Made by a program: the position numbers and the translations under genes. The notes under the pieces were generated by a model. It saw nothing but the letters and a program-made list of their open reading frames with translations, was not told where the DNA came from and searched no databases. This document shows, piece after piece, positions 49,935 through 57,605 of a stretch of 64,000 nucleotides of DNA (positions within the stretch are counted from its first letter, which is position 1; each line of letters opens with the position of its first letter). This DNA is from Actinospineispora acaciae DSM 45401 (GTDB lineage Bacteria > Actinomycetota > Actinomycetes > Mycobacteriales > Pseudonocardiaceae). The stretch lies in the NCBI RefSeq assembly GCF_000620785.1, contig NZ_JIAI01000016.1, positions 1 through 64,000 of the forward strand. Reading direction: 5' to 3'.

Positions 49935-50894
49935 TCAGCGGCGGGCGAGCGTGTCGAGCGCGGTCAGCAGGTGGTCGCGCATGGTGTCGCTGCCGGTGTG
50001 GCCGGAGTCGGACACGGTGATCAGCTGGGCGTCGGGCCAGGCGCGAGCCAGCTCCCACGCGGTGTGCAGCGGCCCGCCGAGGTCGAGCCGGCCGTGGATG
50101 AGCACGCCGGGGATGCCGGCCAACCGCCCGGCCTCCCGCAGCAGCACGCCCTCCTCCAGCCAGACGCCGTGCGAGAAGTAGTGCGTACAGATGCGAACCA
50201 GGGCAAGCACGGCATCGGGCGGGCGGGAGCTGTACGCGTTCGGCCTGCCGTTCGTCTCCAGCGAGATGACCGCGTCCTCCCACGCGCACCAGGCGTTCGC
50301 GGTGGCCACCCGGACCGAGGGGTCCGGGTGCTCCATCAGCCGCGCATAGGCCGCGACCAGGTCACCATCCCGCTCGGACGAAGGCAGGTACGCGCGGAAC
50401 CGCTCCCACTCCGCCGGGAAGAACCGCCCCACGCCCCGGTACAACCAGTCGATCTCCGAGCGCCGGGTCGTGGTCACCCCGGTGATCACGATCTCGGACA
50501 CCCGGTGCGGGTAGCGCTCGGCGTAGGCCAGGATCAGCGTGGACCCCCACGAGCCGCCGAAGAGCAGCCACCGCTCGATCCCGAGGTGCTCGCGCAGCCG
50601 CTCCATGTCGCGCAGCAGGTGCTCGGTGGTGTTCACGCTCATGTCGGTGGCCGGGTCGCCGGCGTGCGGGACGCTGCGCCCGCAGCCGCGCTGGTCGAAC
50701 AGCACGGCCCGGTAGCGCCGGGGGTCGAACGCCCGGCGCATGCCGTCCGAACAGCCGGAACCCGGGCCGCCGTGCACCACCAGCGCCGGCTTGCCGCCCG
50801 GGTTCCCACACTGCTCCCAGTACACGTGGTTGCCGTCGCCGACGTCGAGCATGCCGTGCTGGTACGGCTCGATCGGGGGGTACGGCTGGGGCAT
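49935..50894 (-). CDS. pip: Proline iminopeptidase (S33 family)
   Basis: A 319-residue alpha/beta hydrolase. ALVVHGGPGSGCSDGMRRAFDPRRYRAVLFDQRGCGRSVPHA is the diagnostic Pip oxyanion and DQRG region; GGSWGSTLILAYAERYP carries the catalytic Ser; IHGRLDLGGPLHTAWELA and the late GHTGSD supply Asp and His. It removes N-terminal proline from peptides in the cytoplasm. ATG 50894, 6 bp downstream of the sugar-porter gene, so possibly co-transcribed with the uronate operon. Confidence 0.93.
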   Translation of the reverse strand: MPQPYPPIEPYQHGMLDVGDGNHVYWEQCGNPGGKPALVVHGGPGSGCSDGMRRAFDPRRYRAVLFDQRGCGRSVPHAGDPATDMSVNTTEHLLRDMERLREHLGIERWLLFGGSWGSTLILAYAERYPHRVSEIVITGVTTTRRSEIDWLYRGVGRFFPAEWERFRAYLPSSERDGDLVAAYARLMEHPDPSVRVATANAWCAWEDAVISLETNGRPNAYSSRPPDAVLALVRICTHYFSHGVWLEEGVLLREAGRLAGIPGVLIHGRLDLGGPLHTAWELARAWPDAQLITVSDSGHTGSDTMRDHLLTALDTLARR

Positions 50895-50900
50895 CGCTTC

Positions 50901-52289
50901 CTAAGCGTTCGAGGTCGGGCTCAGCCGGCCGCGCAGGTCCAGCTCGATCTGCTCCAGGGTACGACCCTTGGTCTCGGGGACCAGCCATTTCGTGAGCGCG
51001 AAGAGCACCACGTTGATCCCCGCGAAGACGAACATCGAGCCGCCGATGCCCAGCGCGCCCGGGTCGGACATGAGCGGGAACACCGCGCTCACGATGCCCG
51101 TCGCGGCCCACAGCACGACGCTGGCCACGCCCATGCCGGCGGCCCGCACCTTCAGCGGGAACACCTCCGACATCATCACCCACACCACGGCGCCCCAGCC
51201 CAGCTCGTAGCCGACCAGGTAGAAGACCATCATGACCAGCATCAGGATGCCCCGGGTGGCGGTGTCGTGCACGCTCAGCACGATCCAGCCGGCCGCCACC
51301 AGGGTGATCACCATGATGACGTTGCCGATCAGCAGCAGCGGCTTGCGGCCCCACCTGTCGACGACGAACACCACCCACGCGGTGAACAGGAACTTGGTCA
51401 CGCCGAGCAGCACGCCGGACAGCAGCGCGGCCTGGGTGGCGAACCCGAGCGCGATCAGCATGGTCGGGAAGTAAGCGTTGACCGCGTTGACCCCGCTGAA
51501 CTGCTGCCCGATGGCCAGCAGCAGCGCGACGAACAGCATCGGCCGCACCCACGGCGCGAGCAGGTCGCGCAGCCGCGCCTTCCGCTCGGTGTCCAGCCGG
51601 ATGACCTCGCGGATGGTGGCCATCTCACCGTCCAGGTCGGCGCCGCCGCCATGCGCGCTGGCCAGCACCGCGCGGGCCTCCTCCTCCCGCCCGTTCTTGA
51701 CCAGCCACCGGGGCGTCTCCGGCAGCACGACCAGCCCGACCAGCAGCACCAGCGCCGGGATCAGCGCGCCGGCGAACATGGCACGCCAGTTCGCGGACGG
51801 TCCGAGCCAGTAGCTGACCAGGAACGCGATCAGGATGCCGAGCACGATGAAGATCTGGTTCAGCGACCCCATCGCGCCGCGCAGCCGGGCCGGGGCCAGC
51901 TCGGACAGGTAGGTCGGCACGGTGGACGAGGACAGCCCGACCCCCAGGCCGATGATCAGCCTGGACAGCACCAGCAGGGCGAACGTCGGCGCGAACGACG
52001 CCGCCAGCGTTCCGATGATCACGATCACGGCCGCCACCATGATCGTGCGCCGCCGGCCCAGCCGCTCGTTCGTCCTGGTGGAGAACATCGCACCGACGAT
52101 GGCGCCGACCGAGAGAATGGCCGTGATCACGCCCTTGTCCAGGCTGCTCAGGTCCCAGGCCTTGCCGATGAACGGCAGGATGCCGGAGATGATGCCCAGG
52201 TCATAGCCGAACAGAATGCCGCCGAGCGCACCGAAGAAGTACAGGGTGGTCCGGTTGATGTGCCGCCACGCTGGCGCCGCCTGCGTCAT
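50901..52289 (-). CDS. Sugar-porter-family MFS transporter (candidate hexuronate/aldarate permease)
   Basis: A 462-residue SP-family transporter: GALGGILFGYDLGIISGILPF, NERLGRRRTI, RLIIGLGVGLSSSTVPTYLSELAPARLRGAMGSLNQ, PETPRWLVKNGR, QQFSGVNAVNAYFPTML, VDRWGRKPLLL and PETKGRTLEQIE. It takes up a sugar or sugar acid with protons. Located directly after the glucarate/uronate genes, with an IclR-type site 109 bp upstream, so galacturonate/glucuronate or glucarate is the likely cargo. Confidence 0.9.
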   Translation of the reverse strand: MTQAAPAWRHINRTTLYFFGALGGILFGYDLGIISGILPFIGKAWDLSSLDKGVITAILSVGAIVGAMFSTRTNERLGRRRTIMVAAVIVIIGTLAASFAPTFALLVLSRLIIGLGVGLSSSTVPTYLSELAPARLRGAMGSLNQIFIVLGILIAFLVSYWLGPSANWRAMFAGALIPALVLLVGLVVLPETPRWLVKNGREEEARAVLASAHGGGADLDGEMATIREVIRLDTERKARLRDLLAPWVRPMLFVALLLAIGQQFSGVNAVNAYFPTMLIALGFATQAALLSGVLLGVTKFLFTAWVVFVVDRWGRKPLLLIGNVIMVITLVAAGWIVLSVHDTATRGILMLVMMVFYLVGYELGWGAVVWVMMSEVFPLKVRAAGMGVASVVLWAATGIVSAVFPLMSDPGALGIGGSMFVFAGINVVLFALTKWLVPETKGRTLEQIELDLRGRLSPTSNA

Positions 52290-52397
52290 TGCCGAGTCGC
52301 CTCTTCTCGTGTTCTAGGCCGGCCGGTGAATCACACTCACATGCCCCATACGGGTAGACAAGACAGATACAGGTAACAATTCAGGTTTCTGATTGGT

Positions 52398-52412
52398 GTT
52401 CACGTATGTGAC
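52398..52412. promoter_or_regulatory. Probable IclR-family operator upstream of the sugar-porter gene
   Basis: GTTCACGTATGTGAC, with TCAC-GTAT-GTGA symmetry, differs only at two centre bases from GTTCACATATATGAC at 55804-55818. It overlaps the last codons of the preceding gene and lies 109 bp upstream of the transporter start. It suggests a separate regulated promoter for the transporter. Confidence 0.65.
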
Positions 52413-53590
52413 GCCGCCGGTAGGTACCTGGCCGCCGTGGCGGCGGCGCGCATGTCCGCCCACCGCGCCGGTCCGGCCAGGCCGAGGTGGTACAGGTGCA
52501 GCTCGTCCGCCCCCGCTTTGCCCAGCTCGGTGACGTACCCGGCGATGTCCGGCACCGGGTTCGCGGCCACCGCGGTGATGTACGCCCCGACCCGGACCGC
52601 GCCCGGCAGCCGCTCGCGGGCGGCGCCGACCGCGTCGACGGTGGCCGCACCGGCCTGCCAGCAGGGCAGCACGACCGCGTCCACGTCACCGGCGGCGGCC
52701 GGGGTGAGCCCGGGCAGCGCGCCGGTCACCCACGGGTCCACCGCGCCGTGCAGCACCACCCGCGCCCCGGAACCGGCGACGGCGGCCAGCACCGCCCCGC
52801 GCAGCTCGTCGGTGGCGGCCTGCCGGGTGGCCAGCAGCAGACCGGCCAGCTCCTCTTCGAGGGGGTCCTCGGTCATGCCCGAGTCGCCGTGCACGATCAG
52901 GCTGCGCACCGCGCGCCGCAGCTCGTCGGTGATCCGCTCGGGCTCCGCGCCGGCCTCGGTCCAGCGCCCCGCGCACGCCGCGCAGCAGCACACCGACAGC
53001 AGCCGGGCGGCGGCCGGGCTCCACACCGCGTCGGTCTTCTCGTGGTGGCACTGGTGGACCGCGCCGAGCTGCCCGCACGCCTCCAGGACCAGCGAGGACA
53101 GCTCCAGCCCGTCCACCGCCTCCTCGGCCAGCGTGGCCGCGAACTGCCTGACCTCGGCCGAGGACGGGCACAGCGCCCACGGGTAGGGCTCGTCGAAGCA
53201 GTTGCGCACGCACACGTCCGGGTTCGCCTCGCCCAGCCGCGAGTTGTGCGTGAGCACCACCCAGCCGGCCGCGTCCATTCCGGCCTCGCGCAGCGCGCGC
53301 ACCGCGTCCCCGCCCGGGTCGTCGCGACCCGTCCAGTCCGGGGTGCCCGGGCGCAGCCGGGTTTGGTCGAGCGAGCCCCAGGCCCAGTCGCGCACCGGGC
53401 GGTACAGCGCGGCGTGCCTGGCCAGCACCGAGGTGCGGTTCGGCGACCAGGGGGTGGCCGCCCGGGTGGTGTGGTACGACAGCGCCACGGCCACCTCGTC
53501 GACGCCGATCTCGGCGGCCCGGTCCAGGAAGCCGGGCGCGTCCAGGACGTCCCAGGGGTAGGCGTAGCCGGTGACGGGCACGGTGGTCAC
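52400..53590 (-). CDS. Uncharacterised protein in the uronate/glucarate operon, TIM-barrel-like
   Basis: A 396-residue protein: VTGYAYPWDVLDAPGFLDRAAEIGVDEVAVALSYHTTRAATPW, GMDAAGWVVLTHNSRLGEANPDVCVRNCFDEPYPWALCPSSAEVRQFAATLAEEAVDGLELSSL, SVCCCAACAGRW, GARVVLHGAVDPWV, RVGAYITAVAAN, ELHLYHLGLAGPARW. The pattern resembles a glycosidase-like barrel; a Cys-rich CCCAAC loop may bind zinc. No named family recognised. The GTG start overlaps the gudD stop (GTGA), so it is co-translated and probably a pathway enzyme such as a lactonase or glycosidase; this is a guess. Confidence 0.75.
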   Translation of the reverse strand: MTTVPVTGYAYPWDVLDAPGFLDRAAEIGVDEVAVALSYHTTRAATPWSPNRTSVLARHAALYRPVRDWAWGSLDQTRLRPGTPDWTGRDDPGGDAVRALREAGMDAAGWVVLTHNSRLGEANPDVCVRNCFDEPYPWALCPSSAEVRQFAATLAEEAVDGLELSSLVLEACGQLGAVHQCHHEKTDAVWSPAAARLLSVCCCAACAGRWTEAGAEPERITDELRRAVRSLIVHGDSGMTEDPLEEELAGLLLATRQAATDELRGAVLAAVAGSGARVVLHGAVDPWVTGALPGLTPAAAGDVDAVVLPCWQAGAATVDAVGAARERLPGAVRVGAYITAVAANPVPDIAGYVTELGKAGADELHLYHLGLAGPARWADMRAAATAARYLPAASHT

Positions 53591-54843
53591 CACCTCGCGG
53601 TGTTCGGTTCGAAGTCCTGTACGAACCGGCGCATGTAGTTCACGTCGTCCCTCCTGGTCAGCCCGCAGCGCAGGTAGTCCTCGTGGGCGCGGCCGAGCGC
53701 GTCCGGGTCCAGCTCGACGCCCAGGCCCGGGCGGTCGGGCACCCGCACCGCGCCGTTCACGAAGTCCAACGCGCCGGGGACGATGACGTCGCTGTCCTTC
53801 CACGGCCAGTGCGTGTCGCAGGCGTAGCTCAGGTGCGGGGTCGCGGCGGCCACCTGCACCATCGCGGCCAGGCTGATGCCCAGGTGGCTGTTGGAGTGCA
53901 TGGACAGCCCGACGCCGAACGCCCGGCAGGTGGTGGACAGCGCCTGGGTGTCCCTCAACCCGCCCCAGAAGTGGTGGTCGGAGAGCACCACGCCGACCGC
54001 CCGCGCCCGGAACGCCGGCTCGATGTCGGCGAACGACACCACGCACATGTTCGTGGCCAGCGGCATCGCGGCGCGCTCGGCGACCCTGGCCATGCCCTCG
54101 ATGCCCGGGGTCGGGTCCTCCAGGTACTCCAGCACGCCGTCCAGCCGGCGCGCCACGTCGATCGCGGTGTCCGGCTTCCAGGCCGCGTTCGGGTCGAGCC
54201 GCAGCGGGTGGCCGGGGAAGGCGTCGGCCAGCGCCCGGATGCCCTCGATCTCCTGCTCCGGTGCCAGCACGCCGCCCTTGAGCTTGATCGATCTGAAGCC
54301 GTACCGGTTGATCATCCGTCGGGCCTGCTCGACCAGCGCGTCCGGGGTGAGCGCCTCGCCCCACTCGTCGGGGTCCGCGTCCGGGTGCCCGGCGTACTTG
54401 TAGAACAGGTACGCGGAGAACTCCACCTCGTCGCGGGCCTTACCACCGAGCAGGTCCGCGACCGGCCGGCCCAGCACGTGGCCCTGCGCGTCCAGCGCCG
54501 CCACCTCGAACAGCGAGTACACGCTGGCCAGCGTCTTGCCGATGGACGCCCCGCCGATCAGCCCGTGCCGGTCGGCGACCACCGTGTCCCCCAGCGCCCT
54601 GCTCACCGCGCGGCGGATCCCGGGCAGGTCGAACACGTCCAGCCCGGGCAGCTCGGCGGCCACCCGACGGGCCTGGTCGGCGAACGCGCTGTCGCCGTAG
54701 GACTCGCCGAGCCCGACCACGCCGTCCTCGCAGCGCAGCTCCAGCACCGTGCGCAGCGCGAACGGCTCGTGCACGCCCATCACGTTGAGCAGCGGCGGGT
54801 CGGCGAACGCCACCGGGGTCAGCACGACCTCCCGGATCTTCAA
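53587..54843 (-). CDS. gudD: Glucarate dehydratase (enolase superfamily)
   Basis: A 418-residue GudD-type enzyme. SIKLKG with base pair K187/K189, LDPNAAW (D217), LEDPTPGIEGM (E242), TNMCVVSFADIEPAF, VLSDHHFWGGLRDTQAL, and SMHSNSHLGISLAAM with catalytic His316 are typical of D-glucarate dehydratase. It converts D-glucarate to 5-dehydro-4-deoxy-D-glucarate. Start ATG overlaps the kdgD-type stop (ATGA). Confidence 0.92.
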   Translation of the reverse strand: MKIREVVLTPVAFADPPLLNVMGVHEPFALRTVLELRCEDGVVGLGESYGDSAFADQARRVAAELPGLDVFDLPGIRRAVSRALGDTVVADRHGLIGGASIGKTLASVYSLFEVAALDAQGHVLGRPVADLLGGKARDEVEFSAYLFYKYAGHPDADPDEWGEALTPDALVEQARRMINRYGFRSIKLKGGVLAPEQEIEGIRALADAFPGHPLRLDPNAAWKPDTAIDVARRLDGVLEYLEDPTPGIEGMARVAERAAMPLATNMCVVSFADIEPAFRARAVGVVLSDHHFWGGLRDTQALSTTCRAFGVGLSMHSNSHLGISLAAMVQVAAATPHLSYACDTHWPWKDSDVIVPGALDFVNGAVRVPDRPGLGVELDPDALGRAHEDYLRCGLTRRDDVNYMRRFVQDFEPNTARW

Positions 54844-55763
54844 TCGAGCTCCCGCACTGTCGCCAGACCGTCAGAAAGAATCTTCTCCAGCCGGTTGACC
54901 TGCTCGGGGCTGGGGTCGACCAGCGGCGGACGCACCCCGCCGACCTTCTGGCCGCGCAGCCGGGCGGCCGCCTTGACCAGCGACACCGCGAACCCCGGCG
55001 TCTCGTCGCGCAGCGCCACCAGCGGCAGGTAGAACCCGGTCAGCAGCCGGTCCATGGCGGCGGTGTCGTTCGCCGCGAGCGCCCGGTAGAACCGCCCGGC
55101 GATCTCCGGGGCGAAGCAGTGCACCGCCGAGGAGTACCTGGCCACGCCGATCGCGGAGTACGCCCGCTGGGACACCTCGGCGGTGGGCAGCCCGTTGAAG
55201 AACAGGAAGTCGGTGTCGACGGCCTGGACGGACGCCACGATCCGGCTCATCAGGTCGATGTCGCCGTGGCCGTCCTTGATCCCGACCACCGACGGGATGT
55301 CCAGCAGCTCGGTGGCCGCGCGCGCGTTGAGCACCCCGGACGCGCGCTGGTAGAAGATCACCGGGATCGAGGTGTCCGCCACCGCGTACCGGACGTGGTC
55401 GAGCAGCCCCGCCGGCGGCCCGGTGACCAGGTACGGCGGCAGCAACAACACGCCGTCCGCCCCACCGGCCTCGGCGGCGGCGACCCCCGACCTCGCCGCC
55501 GCCGCGCCGCCGCCGGCGCCGATCCAGATCGGCACCCGGCCGTTCACCACATCGCGCGCGGTCCGCAGCACCGCCGAGAGCTCGTCGGGACCCAGCGCGC
55601 TGAACTCGCCCGTCCCGCAGGCGATGAACAGCGCGCCGGCGCCGGCCGCGAGGTGCCCCTCGACGTGGTCGGCGAAGGCGTCCAGGTTCAGCTCGAGATC
55701 GTCGGTGAACGGGGTGAGCGGGAACGCGAGCAGGCCGTTCAACTCGATCTTCTGCCGGGCCAT
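54840..55763 (-). CDS. kdgD: 5-dehydro-4-deoxyglucarate dehydratase
   Basis: A 307-residue DHDPS-superfamily class I lyase: GLLAFPLTPFTDDLELNLDAFADHVEGHLAAGAGALFIACGTGEFSAL, VIFYQRASG (Tyr138), Schiff-base Lys163 in VGIKDGHGDIDLM. GTGEF and the FYQR/KDGHGD motifs fit KDG dehydratase (EC 4.2.1.41), which dehydrates and decarboxylates to 2-oxoglutarate semialdehyde. First gene of the leftward operon, divergent from the iclR-type gene. Confidence 0.93.
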   Translation of the reverse strand: MARQKIELNGLLAFPLTPFTDDLELNLDAFADHVEGHLAAGAGALFIACGTGEFSALGPDELSAVLRTARDVVNGRVPIWIGAGGGAAAARSGVAAAEAGGADGVLLLPPYLVTGPPAGLLDHVRYAVADTSIPVIFYQRASGVLNARAATELLDIPSVVGIKDGHGDIDLMSRIVASVQAVDTDFLFFNGLPTAEVSQRAYSAIGVARYSSAVHCFAPEIAGRFYRALAANDTAAMDRLLTGFYLPLVALRDETPGFAVSLVKAAARLRGQKVGGVRPPLVDPSPEQVNRLEKILSDGLATVRELD

Positions 55764-55803
55764 GTCCTCTGCTTTCTCTTCGGCGGCGACGCACCGCTCG
55801 CGT

Positions 55804-55818
55804 GTTCACATATATGAC
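55804..55818. promoter_or_regulatory. Probable IclR-family operator in the kdgD/iclR divergent promoter
   Basis: GTTCACATATATGAC (TCACATATATGA core with imperfect dyad) lies 41 bp from the kdgD start and 92 bp from the iclR-type start. A near-identical site is found at 52398-52412. IclR proteins of sugar-acid pathways often bind GTTCA-type AT-centred palindromes. Confidence 0.65.
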
Positions 55819-55909
55819 TGAGTTCTTCTATGCGAACGCGATCACGGACGGTAATATCACCGGCGTCAGGTGTCAACGACCGTCGAATGAACGTCCCAGG
55901 GAAGGCCCC

Positions 55910-56713
55910 ATGTCCGAGCTCCGGGACGCCGAGACCGCGGCCACCGAGACCACCGCGGCCGGTGTCAAGTCCGCGCGCCGGGCCATCGAGCTGATCGAGA
56001 CCTTCGCCGCCACCGACGCCTGGCTGACGCTCTCCGAACTGCACGCCCGCACCGGTTTCCCCCGGTCCAGCCTGCACGGGCTGATCCGCACGCTGCACGA
56101 CGCCGGCTGGCTGCAGGTCGACCCCGGCGGCACCCGGTACCGGATCGGCGTGCGGGCGCTCATCTGCGGCACCGCCTACCTGGACCGCGACCCGATCATG
56201 CCGTACGTCACCGAGGCCCTGGAGCACGTCAGGGACGCCTCCGGCTTCACCGCGCACTACGCCCGACGCAACGGCGCCGACGTGGTCTACCTGGAGACCC
56301 GGGAGTCCCGCCGCTCGGTGCACCTGGTCTCCCGGGTGGGCCGCACCCTGCCCTGCTACGCCACCGCGCTGGGCAAGGCGCTGCTGGCCGAGCTGACCCA
56401 CGACGAGATCGACCAGCTGCTCCCGCCGGCCATGCCCGCGCTCACCCCGAACACCGTGACCACCCTCGCCGGCCTGCACGCCGAGTGCACCGCCGTCCGG
56501 GACCGCGGCTACGCGGCCGAGGTCGAGGAGGGCACCCCCGGCGTGCGCTGCGTGGCCGCCGTGATCCCCTACCGCATCCCCGGCACCGACGCGATGAGCT
56601 GCTCGATGCCGGTCGACCAGGTGACCGACGCCGACGCCGCCCGGATCGGCGAGCTCCTGGTCGACACCACCGCCGAGCTCGGCCAACGCCTACGCCGCGC
56701 CGGCATCCGCTGA
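55910..56713 (+). CDS. IclR-family regulator of uronate/glucarate catabolism
   Basis: A 267-residue protein: winged helix about 18-80 (SARRAIELIETFAATDAWLTLSELHARTGFPRSSLHGLIRTLHDAGWLQVD) and IclR effector domain (SGFTAHYARRNGADVVYLETRESRRSVHLVSRVGRTLPCYATALGKALLAEL, RGYAAEVEEGTPGVRCVAAVIPY). ATG 55910 is chosen at the conserved length; an upstream in-frame ATG at 55802 would overlap the operator. Divergent from kdgD-gudD and followed by a palindrome, then udh. Confidence 0.9.
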   Translation: MSELRDAETAATETTAAGVKSARRAIELIETFAATDAWLTLSELHARTGFPRSSLHGLIRTLHDAGWLQVDPGGTRYRIGVRALICGTAYLDRDPIMPYVTEALEHVRDASGFTAHYARRNGADVVYLETRESRRSVHLVSRVGRTLPCYATALGKALLAELTHDEIDQLLPPAMPALTPNTVTTLAGLHAECTAVRDRGYAAEVEEGTPGVRCVAAVIPYRIPGTDAMSCSMPVDQVTDADAARIGELLVDTTAELGQRLRRAGIR

Positions 56714-56714
56714 A

Positions 56715-56760
56715 CCCGTGAGTGGTTAGCGTTGCTATGGCAACGCTAACCACTCACGGG
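56715..56760. repeat. 46-bp palindromic repeat, copy 5
   Basis: Left arm CCCGTGAGTGGTTAGCGTTG plus C pairs with G plus CAACGCTAACCACTCACGGG over 21 bp, loop TATG. Inner stem bases differ from the other copies yet still pair, showing covariation. It starts 1 bp after the iclR-type stop and ends 26 bp before the udh start. Confidence 0.85.
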
Positions 56761-56786
56761 TCCTGACCAGGGAGGACGTATTCTCT

Positions 56787-57605
56787 ATGACGACCCAGCG
56801 AGTCCTGATCACCGGCGCGGCCGGGATGGTCGGCACCATGATGCGGACCCGGATGCGCCGCGACGGCCGGGTGCTGCGGCTGCTGGACCTCACGCCGCCG
56901 CCACCGGCCGAGCCCGGCGAGCCGGTCGAGGTGATCACCGGGTCGGTCACGGACGCGGCGGCCATGGCCGAGGCCTGCGACGGGGTGGACGCGCTGATCC
57001 ACCTGGGCGGACACAGCAGGGAGCACACCTGGGAGGACACGCTCAAGGTCAACATCGACGGCACCCACACCGCGCTGGAGGCCGCGCGGATGGCCGGCGT
57101 GACGAGGGTGATCCTGGCGTCGAGCAACCACGCGGTGGGCTTCCGTACTACGGACGAGGCGCCGCTGCCTGCGGACTCCTCGCCTCGACCGGACACCTAC
57201 TACGGCGTGAGCAAGGCGGCCATGGAGGCGCTGGGCAGCCTGTACCACTCGCGCTTCGGCATGGACGTGATCGCCATCCGGATCGGCTCGTGCTTCGACA
57301 CGCCGCTGCGGCTGGGGGTGCGCGGGCTGGTCACCTGGCTGTCGCCGGACGACTGCGCGCGGCTGTTCGAGGCCTGCCTGGCCGCGCCGTCGCCCGGGTA
57401 CCGGCTGATCTGGGGCGTCTCGGACAACACCCGCCGGACGTTCTCGCTGGCCGAGGCGGAGGAGCTGGGCTACCGCTCGGAGGACAACGCGGAGCGCTTC
57501 GCCGAGGAGGTCACGGCCGGCCGGCCCGCGCCGGACCCGGCGGAGCTGCACTACGTCGGCGGCGGGTTCTGCACGGCCCCGCTGGGCAAGCACAACCCGG
57601 TCTGA
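56787..57605 (+). CDS. udh: NAD-dependent uronate dehydrogenase
   Basis: A 272-residue extended SDR: VLITGAAGMVG (G10-G16), IHLGGHSREHTWEDTLKVNIDGTHTALEAARMAGV, LASSNHAVGF, catalytic YYGVSK (Y139, K143), IGSCFDTP and VTWLSPDDCARL. SSNHAVGF and WLSpdD are characteristic of uronate dehydrogenase, which oxidises D-galacturonate or D-glucuronate to the aldarolactone feeding GudD. GGGAGG upstream of ATG. It overlaps the convergent P450 gene by 55 bp. Confidence 0.92.
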   Translation: MTTQRVLITGAAGMVGTMMRTRMRRDGRVLRLLDLTPPPPAEPGEPVEVITGSVTDAAAMAEACDGVDALIHLGGHSREHTWEDTLKVNIDGTHTALEAARMAGVTRVILASSNHAVGFRTTDEAPLPADSSPRPDTYYGVSKAAMEALGSLYHSRFGMDVIAIRIGSCFDTPLRLGVRGLVTWLSPDDCARLFEACLAAPSPGYRLIWGVSDNTRRTFSLAEAEELGYRSEDNAERFAEEVTAGRPAPDPAELHYVGGGFCTAPLGKHNPV

